Below, one piece after another: positions 15,306 to 28,866 of a stretch of 64,000 nt of DNA (its first letter is position 1; each line of letters opens with the position of its first letter). This DNA is from JAHEJN01 sp963787285 (GTDB taxonomy: Bacteria; Actinomycetota; Acidimicrobiia; Acidimicrobiales; JAHEJN01): contig CAWBCM010000020.1 in assembly GCA_963787285.1 (NCBI GenBank), positions 124,001 to 188,000 on the forward strand, written 5' to 3'. The notes beneath the pieces are model-generated. The model saw nothing but the letters and a program-made list of their open reading frames with translations. It had not been told where the DNA came from and searched no databases. The translations under genes and the position numbers were made by a program.

Positions 15306-16535
15306 ATGCCCAAGCGCGGCGCGGCGTCAGCCGTCGTCCTCGGTGCCGGAATCCAGGGGGCAACGCTGGCCCTCGCCCTGGCCATCGAGGGGTATTCGGT
15401 CACCTTGATCGACGCTGCCGATCGGCCGATGACCAGGGCGAGCGAGGTCAACGAGGGCAAGATCCACCTGGGGCACGTGTATGCACGCGACACCACGGGA
15501 GCCACCGCCGCGCTGATGCTGAAGGGAGCGCTGAGCTTCGCGCCCCTCATCGAGAGATGGGTCGGCCATCGCGTCGATTGGTCGTCGATGCGTTCGACGG
15601 TGTTCACCTACGTGCAGATGGCCGAGTCACTGAGCACCACCGAGGAACTGGTTTCGCACTACGAACGGCTCGACGCCCTCTCCCAGTCGCAATCGGCGTC
15701 GGATCGGTCGAACTACGTCGGCGAGCCGCTCGGGCGGCTCTGGCAGGAGACGGCGGTGCCCGGGTTCTTGTGCCCGGACCGAGCGGTCTGGGCGGCCGAC
15801 ACGCCCGAGGTGGCCGTCGAACCGGTGAGGTTGCGCGCCGTGCTCGAGGCCGCCCTGCGGGTTCACCCCGGAGTCGCCAAGCGCTTCGGGCATCGGGTCG
15901 AGTCGGTGGAGCGGACCGCCACCGGCTTCCGCGTCGCCGGCCGACACCGCGACGGGTCGTCGTGGTCTCAGCCCGGCGATGTCGTGGCCAACTGCCTCTG
16001 GTCCGATCGTCTCCGCGTCGACCGGACAATCGGTGTCGAGGAGTCGGCGCCCGGCGTGTTCCGGCGGAAGTACCGCGTGCTCTTCGAGCGACCGCCGCAC
16101 GTGCCGCTTCCGGGGTCGGTCACGATGGTCCTCGGTCCCTTCGGGGACATCGTCACCCGAGTCGGCTCCGACCTGATCTACGCATCGTGGTACCCGACGT
16201 GTCTTCGGGGCTGGAGCGACGGCCTGGCACCACCCGATGAATGGGAGGCCGATCACGATCAGGTCGGCCGCGAGGTTCTCGCCCGCACCCGACAGGCGCT
16301 GGCCGACCTGGTGCCGGATCTGTCCGACGCGACGGCCGTGTCGGTTCGGGGCGAGATCATCTACGCCCACGGCCGTTCCGACATCGACGAGCCCGACAGC
16401 ACCCTGCACGAGCGGTCCCGCATCGGACCTCGATGGTCCGACGGCTTCGTGTCGATCGACACCGGCAAGTTCACCACCGCACCCTTGTTCGCCCAACAGG
16501 TGGTCGCGACGCTCCGAGAGCGTGGCGGCGCATGA
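15306..16535 (+). CDS. FAD-dependent oxidoreductase (DAO-like fold)
   Basis: A 409-residue flavoprotein. It opens with the dinucleotide-binding motif VVLGAGIQGATLALALAIEG and continues with a DAO-like fold. A later strand contains FVSIDTGKFTTAPLFAQQV, the usual second FAD contact of this superfamily. The substrate is unknown. Its stop overlaps the ATG of a glycosyltransferase gene (ATGA), so it may modify sugars or a lipid-linked intermediate (inference). The start at ATG 15306 was chosen; an in-frame GTG at 15288 would add six residues and overlap the folate gene. Confidence 0.75.
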   Translation: MPKRGAASAVVLGAGIQGATLALALAIEGYSVTLIDAADRPMTRASEVNEGKIHLGHVYARDTTGATAALMLKGALSFAPLIERWVGHRVDWSSMRSTVFTYVQMAESLSTTEELVSHYERLDALSQSQSASDRSNYVGEPLGRLWQETAVPGFLCPDRAVWAADTPEVAVEPVRLRAVLEAALRVHPGVAKRFGHRVESVERTATGFRVAGRHRDGSSWSQPGDVVANCLWSDRLRVDRTIGVEESAPGVFRRKYRVLFERPPHVPLPGSVTMVLGPFGDIVTRVGSDLIYASWYPTCLRGWSDGLAPPDEWEADHDQVGREVLARTRQALADLVPDLSDATAVSVRGEIIYAHGRSDIDEPDSTLHERSRIGPRWSDGFVSIDTGKFTTAPLFAQQVVATLRERGGA

Positions 16536-17362
16536 GTGACTCACCCCGACCCGAGGTGACCCTCGCGGTGCCGCTCTACCGGTCGGCCCGGTTCGTGGAG
16601 ACCATCGCCGCCAACATCGAGGCCGTCGAACACCCGAGCGTCGAGATACTGATCTCCGATCGGCACCTGCACGACGACGCGCTCGGCCGACTCCGCGATC
16701 GGTTCGGGGACGACGATCGGGTGGCCTTCGTCGCCGGGACCGACGGCGTGGGATGGGTCGATCACTACAACGACCTGCTCGCTCGGGCCCGCGGCCGTTT
16801 CCTGCGGTGGATGCCCCACGACGACCTGTTCCCCACCTGTGACCTCTCCCGACTCGTGGCCGAGATGCAGTCGCACCCGGGAGCCGCGATCGTCTACGGC
16901 CCGACCATCGCCACCGACTTCGCCGGTACGCCGATTCCCGAGCGCGATCAGCCGCATCCCCACCCCATCGGTGATGGAGAGTCGTGGACCTTGCGCCACT
17001 CGCTCGAACTGTTCCCCCGCGGCTACTGCAACGGCGCCTTCAAAGGCCTGGTGAATCGCGAGCTGATACTGGCCCACGATCTGTTCATCCGACCGACGCG
17101 AGGAAACGTGCACGCCGAGCGGGCGTGGTTGTTCGCCGTCAGCCTGGTGGGTGAGCTGCGATTCGTGCCCGAATACCACTACATCAAGCGCTACGGGCCC
17201 TCGAGCACGCACGCCGGCTGGACCGAGGGTCCGCTCCACTCGCTCAGCCTCGGTCAGGTCATGCTCGGCTACCTGCGCGATCACGGACCGAGCGGGTCGC
17301 TGACCCCGGGGCGCCGCTCGGTCGGCGCCATGACCGTGCGACGTCTGCTCAGTCGCCGCTGA
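16532..17362 (+). CDS. GT-A fold glycosyltransferase (family 2-like)
   Basis: A 276-residue cytoplasmic glycosyltransferase. The N-terminal VTLAVPLYRSARFVETIAAN is the nucleotide-sugar binding strand, and RFLRWMPHDDLFPTCDL supplies the metal-binding Asp-Asp pair (DXD-like). Later CNGAFKGLVNRE and GNVHAERAW give the acceptor side. The donor and acceptor sugars are unknown. The ATGA overlap with the flavoprotein gene shows the pair is translationally coupled. The 3' end overlaps the convergent aminopeptidase gene by 14 bp. Confidence 0.8.
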   Translation: MSDSPRPEVTLAVPLYRSARFVETIAANIEAVEHPSVEILISDRHLHDDALGRLRDRFGDDDRVAFVAGTDGVGWVDHYNDLLARARGRFLRWMPHDDLFPTCDLSRLVAEMQSHPGAAIVYGPTIATDFAGTPIPERDQPHPHPIGDGESWTLRHSLELFPRGYCNGAFKGLVNRELILAHDLFIRPTRGNVHAERAWLFAVSLVGELRFVPEYHYIKRYGPSSTHAGWTEGPLHSLSLGQVMLGYLRDHGPSGSLTPGRRSVGAMTVRRLLSRR

Positions 17363-18635
17363 GGAATTCGGTGAGCGCCCGGCGGAAGCGTTCCGGATCG
17401 GCCGAGCCGCACATCTCCCGGGTGGAGTGCATCGACAACTGGGCCACGCCGACGTCGACGGTGGAGATCCCCAGCCTGGCCGCAGTGGTCGGACCGATGG
17501 TCGAGCCGCAGGCCATGTCGGAACGCATGACGAAGCGCTGGTGGGCGACATCGGCCCTTTCGCAGGCCAGAACGAACGCGGCGGCCGACGGGCCATCGGT
17601 GGCATAGCGCACGTTGGCGTTGTGTTTGATGACCGGTCCGCCGTCGAGCGCGATGTGGTGGTTCGGATCGTGGCGGTCGCTGTAGTTGGGGTGGGTTCCG
17701 TGAGCGCCGTCGGCAGACGCGCAGGCCGACCGGGCCAGCACCGCCGCGAGGGCTTCCCGGTCGCCGCCGGCGCCACCGACGATTCGTTCGACGATGGTGG
17801 GCAGCATCGAGGATCCGGCGCCCGCCGCAGAGGTCGAGCCGATCTCCTCGTGGTCGAACAGGCAGACGACGGGCACCGTTGCGCCGGGGTCGCCGGAGTC
17901 GACCACCCGTAGCAGCGACGCCAAACCGGCATGGCACGACAGGAGGTTGTCGAGGCGAGCCGATGCGATGAACTCGCGCTCGGCCCCGACCAGGCGAGCC
18001 GGTGTCAGATCGTGCAGCATCAGGTCGTGGCCGATCACGGCGTCGGCGGGCACCGAGGCCCGTTCGGCCACCACGCTGACGAACTCGGCGGTGTCGCCTC
18101 GGCCCAGGCCCCACACCGGGGACAGGTGGGTCTGGGCGTTGAGCACCAGCCCCTTGGTGTTGACGTCGCGGTCGAGATGAATCGCCAACTGGGGTATTCG
18201 TAGGCCGATGTCGTCGACCCGGACGACCACGTCGTCGAGAGCGGCGCCGTTGCGCACGGTGAGGCGTCCGGAGACCCCGAGGTCACGATCGAGCCAGGAG
18301 TTGTGGAGGGCGCCACCGTAGACCTCGACCCCGACCTGGCGGAACCCCGCCGATGCGGTGTCGGGAACCGGCTTCACCCGCAGGTTGGGACTGTCGGTGT
18401 GGGCGCCGACGATCCGGAATCGCAGGTCGGGTGCGGGTTCGCCGATGGCCCACGCAACGAGGGATCCGCCCCGGCGGACGAAGTAGCGCCCCGGTTCCCT
18501 CGGCCACGCCCGTCGCTCGTCGACTTCGACGAAATCGGCCCCTTCGAGCCGTGATGCGGCGGCGGCGACGGCATGGTACGGCGAAGGCGACGCATCGAGA
18601 AAAGAGAGCAGGTCGGCAGCATGGGCGGCAGTCAT
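17349..18635 (-). CDS. M18 family aminopeptidase
   Basis: A 428-residue dinuclear zinc aminopeptidase (aspartyl aminopeptidase-like) that trims N-terminal acidic residues in the cytosol. Metal ligands and catalytic residues are visible in IVGAHTDSPNLRVKP, FDHEEIGSTSAAGAGS and QLSMHSTREMCG near the C terminus. The dimerisation insertion NAQTHLSPVWGLG is present. The length is typical. ATG at 18635 was chosen because family alignments begin near HAADLLSFLDASPSPYH; ATGs at 18644 and 18647 are possible. Confidence 0.9.
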   Translation of the reverse strand: MTAAHAADLLSFLDASPSPYHAVAAAASRLEGADFVEVDERRAWPREPGRYFVRRGGSLVAWAIGEPAPDLRFRIVGAHTDSPNLRVKPVPDTASAGFRQVGVEVYGGALHNSWLDRDLGVSGRLTVRNGAALDDVVVRVDDIGLRIPQLAIHLDRDVNTKGLVLNAQTHLSPVWGLGRGDTAEFVSVVAERASVPADAVIGHDLMLHDLTPARLVGAEREFIASARLDNLLSCHAGLASLLRVVDSGDPGATVPVVCLFDHEEIGSTSAAGAGSSMLPTIVERIVGGAGGDREALAAVLARSACASADGAHGTHPNYSDRHDPNHHIALDGGPVIKHNANVRYATDGPSAAAFVLACERADVAHQRFVMRSDMACGSTIGPTTAARLGISTVDVGVAQLSMHSTREMCGSADPERFRRALTEFLSGD

Positions 18636-18691
18636 GGCGCCCATCATTGCCGATGGGCCTGCTCGGTTCGTGGGCATCTCGACCCGGCCAG

Positions 18692-18697
18692 TACAAT
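18692..18697 (+). promoter_or_regulatory. -10 element for gltBD
   Basis: TACAAT at 18692-18697 is a 5/6 match to TATAAT and lies about 85 nt before the gltB ATG. No convincing -35 is seen. A 5' leader of about 79 nt follows, with AGGAAGG as the ribosome-binding site. This operon is therefore not of the leaderless type seen elsewhere. Confidence 0.45.
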
Positions 18698-18782
18698 CGT
18701 CATTTCCGGAAGTGGGTCAGCGTGGTCCCCCGACCGCACCGAACTCCGCCGGACAGCGTGTCGAAACGCCCAGGAAGGATGC

Positions 18783-23450
<4,668 letters not shown>

Positions 23451-23451
23451 C

Positions 23452-24911
23452 ATGGGCGACATCAAGGGATTCATGAAGCACGACCGGCAACTGCCGGCTC
23501 GGCGGCCCGTGCCGGTCCGCCTGCGTGACTGGAGGGAGGTCTACGAGGACTTCTCCCACGAGACCCTCCGGGCCCAGGCCAGTCGCTGCATGGACTGTGG
23601 CATCCCCTTCTGCAACAACGGCTGCCCCCTCGGCAACCTCATCCCCGACTGGAACGACCTCGTCTACCAGAACCATTGGCGAGACGCGATCGACCGGCTC
23701 CACGCAACGAACAACTTCCCGGAGTTCACCGGCCGCCTGTGTCCTGCACCGTGCGAGGCGGCCTGCGTTCTCGGCATCAACGAAGATCCGGTCACCATCA
23801 AACAGGTCGAGGTCGAGATCATCGACTACGCCTGGGAGCAGGGCTGGGTCGAACCGGTACGGCCGAGCACGCTCACGGGCAAGAAGGTGGCGGTGGTCGG
23901 AAGTGGGCCCGCGGGCCTGGCGGCGGCCCAACAGCTCAGCCGGGCCGGCCACAACGTCACGGTGTTCGAGCGCGCCGATCGCATCGGCGGACTGCTCCGG
24001 TACGGCATTCCCGAGTTCAAGATGGAGAAGCGGCACCTCGACCGGCGCATCGCCCAGATGGAGGCCGAGGGAACGATGTTCCGGACCAGCACCGAGGTCG
24101 GTGTCGACATCAGTGCGGCGCAGCTCCACGCCGACTTCGACGCAATCGTCCTGGCGGGAGGAGCGACGCAAGGGCGTGACCTGCCCATTCCCGGTCGCGA
24201 CTTCGAGGGAATCCTCCAGGCGATGGACTATCTGCCCGGCGCGAATCGGGTCCAGGAGGGCGACTGGCCCGAGCCCCCGCACACGGCCGAGGGCAAGGAC
24301 GTCATCATCATCGGCGGCGGTGACACCGGTGCCGACTGCCTCGGCACGGCCCATCGGCAGGGGGCTCGCTCGGTTCATCAGTTCGAGATCATGCCCCGCC
24401 CCCCGAGGATCGGCGCAGCACCGACCCGTGGCCCACCTACCCGAACGTGTACCGCGTGTCCTCGGCCCATGAAGAGGGCGGCGACCGGGTCTTCGCCGTC
24501 AACACCACCGAATTCGTGGGCTCTGACGGCAGGGTGACCGGACTCCGTTGTGTCGAGGTCGAGCAGAAGCTGGCCGACGGCCGCATGTCGTTCGACCCCA
24601 TCGCGGGCACCGAGCGCGAGTATCCGGCCCAGCTCGTGTTGTTGGCCATGGGGTTCGTCGGCCCCGAGCGTTCACCGCTCTTGAAGGACCTCGGCGTCGA
24701 GATGACCGACCGGGGCAACGTCGAACGCAATCGGTCGTGGCGTACGAATGTGCCCCATGTGTTCGTGTGCGGCGACATGGGTCGTGGCCAGAGCCTCATC
24801 GTGTGGGCCATTGCCGAAGGGCGGGCCTGCGCCTCGTCGGTCGATCGCGCCCTGATGGGCTCGACCCTGCTCCCGTCGCCGCTCGAGCCGACGACACAAC
24901 AGCTGCGCTGA
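23452..24911 (+). CDS. gltD: Glutamate synthase small subunit, one-base frameshift near 24405
   Basis: The gene encodes the NADPH/FAD subunit that feeds electrons to GltB. The N-terminal half reads MGDIKGFMKHDR..CMDCGIPFC, with Fe-S cysteines in CNNGCPLGN and CPAPCEAAC, then the FAD motif VAVVGSGPAGLAAAQQ and the NADPH motif VIIIGGGDTGADCLG. At about 24405 the frame shifts: the second half (PWPTYPNVYRVSSA..FVCGDMGRGQSLIVWAI) continues in the next frame. One missing C in the six-C run at 24399-24404 would restore PRPPEDRRST and a 486-residue product, the normal size. Either an assembly error or a real lesion. Confidence 0.85.
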
Positions 24912-24925
24912 TCGGCAGCGACACG

Positions 24926-25790
24926 GTGGCCACTGTTGCGGTGATCGTGCACCGTGAGCAACCCGAGAGCTGCATTCGAACCATCGGCGAGCTCCGCGAG
25001 CAGACTGTGCCGATCGAGGTGGTCGTGGTCGACAATGCGTCGTCCTCTGTGGCGGTGGCGGCCATTCGTGCCGCGACCGGCGTGCGGATCATCGAGCTCG
25101 ACGAGAATCGAGGTTTCGGGCCGACCGCCAACGTCGGGCTCCGGTCGTGGTTGGCCGGTGAGATCGGCGACGGTGCCGAGTGGGCCTTCGTTGCGCCGCA
25201 CGACGCGCTCGGTGCGATCCGACACCGTCGAGCGGATGCTCGCGGTGGGAGCGTCCGAAGCGACCGTGGGCATCCTGTGCGCCGATGTGGGCGATCAGGC
25301 TCGACCGATGGTCGACCGGTTCTTCGGGGCGATGCCGGGTCGTGCCCTGAGCTACGAGGGTTTCGAACCGGTCGACTACCCGCACGGGACGCTGCTGGCG
25401 ATCCGCCACGACTGCGCATCCGACATCGGGTTCTTCGACGAGCGCTACTTCGCGTACGGCGAGGAGGCCGATCTCGGCCTCCGGGCCCGTGCTGCGGGCT
25501 GGCAGGTCGGCCTCGTGCGCAACGCCATGGTCGCCAACCCGACGACATCGGGATCGGGAGCCGTCGTCGACTATCTGAAGCACCGCAACACCCTTCTGTT
25601 GTTGCGGGAACACGCGGGACGGTGGCCGGTTGCCGTGCGCGCCGTCACCCTCGGGGCGCAGCTGCTGAGGGGAGTGCTCCGCCCCGAGCAACGTCCGCCG
25701 TGGTTCGACGCACGGGCTCGCCGTCGGGCGCTGGTCGACTTCCTCGCGGGGCGAACCGGTGCGCCCCCGCGGGCGATCGACGGCTCGTGA
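24926..25790 (+). CDS. Family 2 glycosyltransferase, one-base frameshift near 25211
   Basis: A GT-A glycosyltransferase broken by a single-base indel. The first part has VAVIVHREQPESCIRTIGEL and VVVVDNASSSVAV, the usual donor-binding strand, then WAFVAPHDAL with an acidic dyad. After about 25211 the protein continues in another frame with DTVERMLAVGAS, DYPHGTLLAIRHDC and YFAYGEEADLGLRARAAGW, the acceptor-binding motif of rhamnosyl-type GT2 enzymes. One extra G in the GG doublet at 25211 explains it; the repaired product is about 287 residues. The start is uncertain (GTG 24926, possibly CTG 24908). Confidence 0.75.
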
Positions 25791-26066
25791 TCATGCGTCG
25801 ATGTCCCCCGCCTCGATCCCGGCGAGGCTCGACCGCACGCGCGTGAGGTAGAAGCCCGCCACCAGCAGACCCAAACCCACGATCACCGCCGTGAACAGGA
25901 TCGCGGCGATCCAGTGCGTGCGATCGCGATTCGCCATCGCCCAGACCCAAGAGGGGCGCCGGGCCGCATCGAGCAGCGCCCAAACCGACACACCCACCGG
26001 AGCCAGGCCGAGGGTGACCGCCACCACCGCGAGGGCGTATTCGGCGACGTTGTAGGCGAACACCAC
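25791..26066 (-). CDS. Small two-helix membrane protein
   Basis: A 91-residue protein with two hydrophobic segments (about 8-31 and 53-75) separated by ARRPSWVWAMANRDRTHW, a tryptophan/arginine loop on the cytoplasmic side. Its topology resembles small actinobacterial DUF2516-like proteins, but I cannot confirm the family. It converges with the glycosyltransferase gene with no gap (stops at 25790/25791) and diverges from another one. TAGACA lies 7 nt before its GTG. No function is proposed. Confidence 0.6.
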   Translation of the reverse strand: MVFAYNVAEYALAVVAVTLGLAPVGVSVWALLDAARRPSWVWAMANRDRTHWIAAILFTAVIVGLGLLVAGFYLTRVRSSLAGIEAGDIDA

Positions 26067-26093
26067 ATGCGTGTGTCTAGCATCGGGGATCCT

Positions 26094-26846
26094 GTGACCC
26101 TCCCGCCGACGATCGCCGTCGCCATCCCCGCGTACAACGAGGCCGACGGCATCGCCTCATTCCTCACCGAGCTCGATGCCGCTCTCGATGCGTTGGGCTC
26201 CGAGCACACCTTCGTGGTGGTCGACGACTGCTCGACCGACGAGACCGTGACGGTTCTGAGAGATCTGGCCCATCGCCTTGTGGGAAACCTGGTGATCGTC
26301 GAGTCCGAGCGCAACCGGGGTCACGGGCCGACCGTGGTCGACGCGTACCAACGAGCGCTCGTCGAGAACACCGATGCGGTGCTGCAGGTCGACGGTGACG
26401 GGCAGTTCCACGCGTCGGATGTCAACCGTCTCCTCGATCGCCTCGCGGAAGGCGACGACGTCGTGACCGGCCGCCGCGTCGATCGCAGCGAGCCGTGGTT
26501 CCGGTCGGTGGTGACCTTCGGCCTGCGATTGCTGCTGCGCCTGGTCTTCGGCGTGCGCCGGATCGACGCGAATTGTCCGTTCCGTCTGTACCGCCACGAC
26601 GTGCTGGCCGATCTGCTTTCAGGGCTTCCCCCCGAGCCGCTGGTGCCCAACGTGGAGCTCACCGTGCTCGAGACCCGCCGAGGCCTACAGACCAGCGAGA
26701 TCCCGGTGCGCCATCTCCCGCGCCGCGGCACCGACCGAACAGGGACCATGTGGCGAGGCCGCACCGCGCTCTCAGCGCCGTTGCGCCTGGCCCGATTCTG
26801 TGCTCTCGCCCTTCGAGAGGTCGTCGTCTTTCGGCGCCGGTTGTAG
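26094..26846 (+). CDS. Dolichol-phosphate mannosyltransferase-like glycosyltransferase
   Basis: A 250-residue family 2 glycosyltransferase resembling polyprenol-phosphate mannose synthases. IAVAIPAYNEADGIASFLTE opens the fold, FVVVDDCSTDETV supplies the nucleotide-contact Asp pair, and AVLQVDGDGQFHASD is the DXD-type metal site. It lacks the C-terminal transmembrane pair of some relatives but ends in a basic tail. The start GTG at 26094 is favoured by GGGGAT just upstream; an ATG at 26067 is the alternative. It may make Pol-P-sugar donors for envelope glycans (inference). Confidence 0.8.
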   Translation: MTLPPTIAVAIPAYNEADGIASFLTELDAALDALGSEHTFVVVDDCSTDETVTVLRDLAHRLVGNLVIVESERNRGHGPTVVDAYQRALVENTDAVLQVDGDGQFHASDVNRLLDRLAEGDDVVTGRRVDRSEPWFRSVVTFGLRLLLRLVFGVRRIDANCPFRLYRHDVLADLLSGLPPEPLVPNVELTVLETRRGLQTSEIPVRHLPRRGTDRTGTMWRGRTALSAPLRLARFCALALREVVVFRRRL

Positions 26847-26853
26847 GCGGAGC

Positions 26854-27090
26854 TCAGACGGCGGCGTCGAGCACGAGGCGGGGAAGCCGGTGGTCGATCG
26901 CCGACTCGAGCCGGCGTACCGAACGGACGTCGGTCGAACGAAAGCTGGCGACCCGAACCGACCATGCGTCGAGGCTGGCCCGGCCCCGGTCGGACCGGAA
27001 GAACGTGGTGAGCGGGCCTTCGAGCTCGTAGCCGTCGACCTCGTCGATGAGCTCGGTCCGATCGCCCAGCGTGATCTCGAATGCGGCCAT
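26854..27090 (-). CDS. Hypothetical small protein
   Basis: 78 residues with no recognised domain: FEITLGDRTELIDEVDGYELEG followed by a basic/acidic helix and a C-terminal LESAIDHRLPRLVL. It is strongly supported as a gene by AGGAGG six nt before the ATG at 27090. It lies 7 bp from the convergent glycosyltransferase stop. An upstream in-frame ATG at 27141 would add 17 charged residues without a ribosome site. Nothing more can be said about its role. Confidence 0.6.
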   Translation of the reverse strand: MAAFEITLGDRTELIDEVDGYELEGPLTTFFRSDRGRASLDAWSVRVASFRSTDVRSVRRLESAIDHRLPRLVLDAAV

Positions 27091-27179
27091 CTCGCCCTCC
27101 TCGTCGCTCCGACCGGTCCGGTCGTCCGGCTCGTCGTCCAACCTAGGACGACCACGCTGTGAGGTGCCAGGGGAACAAC

Positions 27180-27220
27180 CCGTGGATCTCGTGTGGACAA
27201 CTCCGCCTTCCGGTGGACAA
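27180..27220. promoter_or_regulatory. Two DnaA-box-like sites
   Basis: TGTGGACAA at 27192-27200 is the exact complement of the actinobacterial DnaA box TTGTCCACA. GGTGGACAA at 27212-27220 matches it at 8 of 9 positions, 20 bp away, and CGTGGATCT at 27180-27188 is a weaker third. They lie between the small hypothetical gene and the glycosylase stop. No dnaA, dnaN or AT-rich segment is nearby, so this is not an origin. Confidence 0.35.
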
Positions 27221-27221
27221 G

Positions 27222-28133
27222 TCAGTGCCGCTCCACCCGCCGGAAGGCCAACCGTGGTCCGTAGCGCGGGGCCGCTCGACCGTGACGCTTGACGAGAAGC
27301 GCGACGCGAGCACGATGGCCGACGAAAGGCGAGAGCAGCTCGAGCATGCGAGCGTCGTCGGCGCGCGCCTCACCGGCGAGGTTCCACGCAATGGCATTGG
27401 GAAGGTGGTAGTCACCGACGAGGACGGCATCGGCGTCGCCGAACGCCGTCTGGGCAACTGCGGCCGACGTCCACGGGCCGATTCCGCGGATCGCCTCGAG
27501 ACGGACCCGTGGTGCCAAGGGGCCATGGGAAAGACACCCGAGTCTCGGGATCTCCCTGGCGACACGCACGATCGTGTCGGAGCGGGCCCGTTCGACCCCA
27601 GCCCGGTGGAAATCCGCGGACCCGGTGCGGGCCACGAGGGCCGGGTCGGGCAACAACCTCAGCTCGACCGGGCCCGGCGCATGGTCCCCGAAGCGGTGGA
27701 CCAATCGGCGAAACGACTCGCTCGCCTCCTTGCCGACGACACGCTGACCGAGGACGGCGGCGAGAAGCGCGCCCCAGAGGTCACCGCTGGCCCCGAGTCG
27801 TACGCGGGGATACCGTCGCGCGAGGTCGTGCACGACGGGATGACGGGACGAGTCGAAGCCGGCGAGATCGTCCTCGAGGCCCAGCAGGCGAGGAACCCGG
27901 CGGAGGAGTTCGGGTGCACCGTCACCCCAGCAGGTGACCTCGGCGGTCGTCGGTGTGGGCTGGCAGAACCGTGCCGTGGCCGCTCCGTCGCCGAGGCGAA
28001 ACGAGCGGTAGACGCAATCGCCCTGGCGCTGCACCGTCGGATCACCGGGTCCGTTCGCAGTCGAGACGACCATGGACACGACGTCGAGGTCCGACGGCAC
28101 GTCGACGAGGAACGGTTCGGTCATCTCAGCCAT
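27222..28133 (-). CDS. DNA-3-methyladenine glycosylase (AlkA/HhH-GPD family)
   Basis: A 303-residue base-excision repair enzyme. After an N-terminal beta-domain (about 1-100) the helix-hairpin-helix motif reads IRGIGPWTSAAVAQTAFGD and the catalytic aspartate is in VGDYHLPNAIAW. This pattern fits actinobacterial AlkA-like glycosylases that excise alkylated purines. The start ATG at 28133 gives MAEMTEPF; a longer in-frame extension runs into the non-coding hairpin region. The upstream 760 bp hold no gene on this strand; a hairpin terminator lies 38 bp before the start. Confidence 0.87.
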   Translation of the reverse strand: MAEMTEPFLVDVPSDLDVVSMVVSTANGPGDPTVQRQGDCVYRSFRLGDGAATARFCQPTPTTAEVTCWGDGAPELLRRVPRLLGLEDDLAGFDSSRHPVVHDLARRYPRVRLGASGDLWGALLAAVLGQRVVGKEASESFRRLVHRFGDHAPGPVELRLLPDPALVARTGSADFHRAGVERARSDTIVRVAREIPRLGCLSHGPLAPRVRLEAIRGIGPWTSAAVAQTAFGDADAVLVGDYHLPNAIAWNLAGEARADDARMLELLSPFVGHRARVALLVKRHGRAAPRYGPRLAFRRVERH

Positions 28134-28158
28134 GCGCGGTGGGGGAGGGTACCCCGGG

Positions 28159-28210
28159 GAAAAGCACAGAGCCCCGAGACTGTCGACCGAAGTCGACGAA
28201 GTCTCGGGGC
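28159..28210 (-). terminator. Strong hairpin with T-run, leftward
   Basis: GCCCCGAGACT (28171-28181) pairs perfectly with AGTCTCGGGGC (28200-28210); inside, GTCGAC pairs with GTCGAC around a CGAA tetraloop, with a two-base GA bulge. On the minus strand TTTT follows at 28163-28160. This is a good intrinsic terminator for a leftward transcript, although the nearest upstream protein gene on that strand (phosphodiesterase) ends about 690 bp earlier. Confidence 0.65.
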
Positions 28211-28600
28211 ATCCCGTGCGGATCGTCACCCAACGCCATCACCGTCGCCCGAAGGCTTCGGTTCGACGGGATGTGATCTGGCCGGCATCATCTCGGGAGC
28301 GAGTCCGTCGATGACACCCACCCTGATCGCATCCGCCGACTCGGTCGGATTCTCCCGAGGGAGGCACCTTCCGAACCGGGGCTGGTGTCGCCTTGCGGCT
28401 TCACCGACCAGTGTCGGTCCTGACCAAGTAATCCCGAATCAGACTCCCCTCACACTCCTGCTTCTGATTCCGACCCGAGGGTCTTCTTCTTCGGCCCTCT
28501 CGTCTCGGCCGAAGCCTCGACGTGAGGTGTGTCCGGAGTTCGTCGTGTCTCCACGCTTCCCTCCGAGGGTGGAAGCCGTCGACGTCGGTGTTGCCACCAA
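28171..28600 (-). ncRNA. Candidate structured non-coding RNA in ORF-poor region
   Basis: The region between 28134 and 28896 has no credible protein gene: plus-strand frames are open only through base composition, and the longest minus-strand frame is 73 codons. It contains a run of hairpins: 28171-28210 (17 paired bases), 28403-28418 (ACCGAC/GTCGGT, CAGT loop), 28436-28470 (GAATCAGA/TCTGATTC), 28489-28514 (CTTCGGCC/GGCCGAAG, 10-nt loop) and 28555-28576 (GCTTCC/GGAAGC, 10-nt loop). The leftward terminator marks the likely 3' end. I checked by eye for RNase P, tmRNA and SRP RNA signatures and found none. The 5' end is undefined. Confidence 0.35.
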
Positions 28601-28772
28601 CGCCCTCGACTTCCCCGATTCCCAGAGCCGAGGCTCGGGTTTCGGTGGTCCGACATCCCCGGTGTCTCCACCGGCTCTGCCGTTCCGAACGAGGCTCAGC
28701 GCCTGCTCGGTGTTGCTTGGCTGAACAACACTCTGCGCCCGGTTCGTCCCGGTCGCAAGCAGGTTCGCGACA

Positions 28773-28866
28773 TCCCCAGGGTTATCCCCGTCACCGCGAC
28801 GAAATCCCCAGATTCATCGTCGCTCACCCACAGTTCACGATCGGAAATCCCCAGCACTGTCCCCAG
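28773..28866. repeat. Repeated TCCCCAG motif cluster
   Basis: TCCCCAG occurs at 28773, 28805, 28848 and 28860, with TTATCCCCG at 28782. Two copies are part of an identical 11-mer, GAAATCCCCAG, 43 bp apart (28801 and 28844). On the minus strand these read CTGGGGAT and GGGGATAAC, distantly like DnaA boxes. They sit just past the phosphodiesterase stop and may be binding sites or part of the candidate RNA. Confidence 0.4.

Noticed and set aside
24399..24405. Programmed -1 frameshift in gltD
   Set aside because: A slippery heptamer exists, but the same lesion type occurs in five other places lacking one, so an indel is the simpler cause; kept only as a check item.
27180..28866. Chromosomal replication origin
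   Set aside because: There are DnaA-like boxes, but no dnaA, dnaN, AT-rich unwinding element or usual flanking genes.
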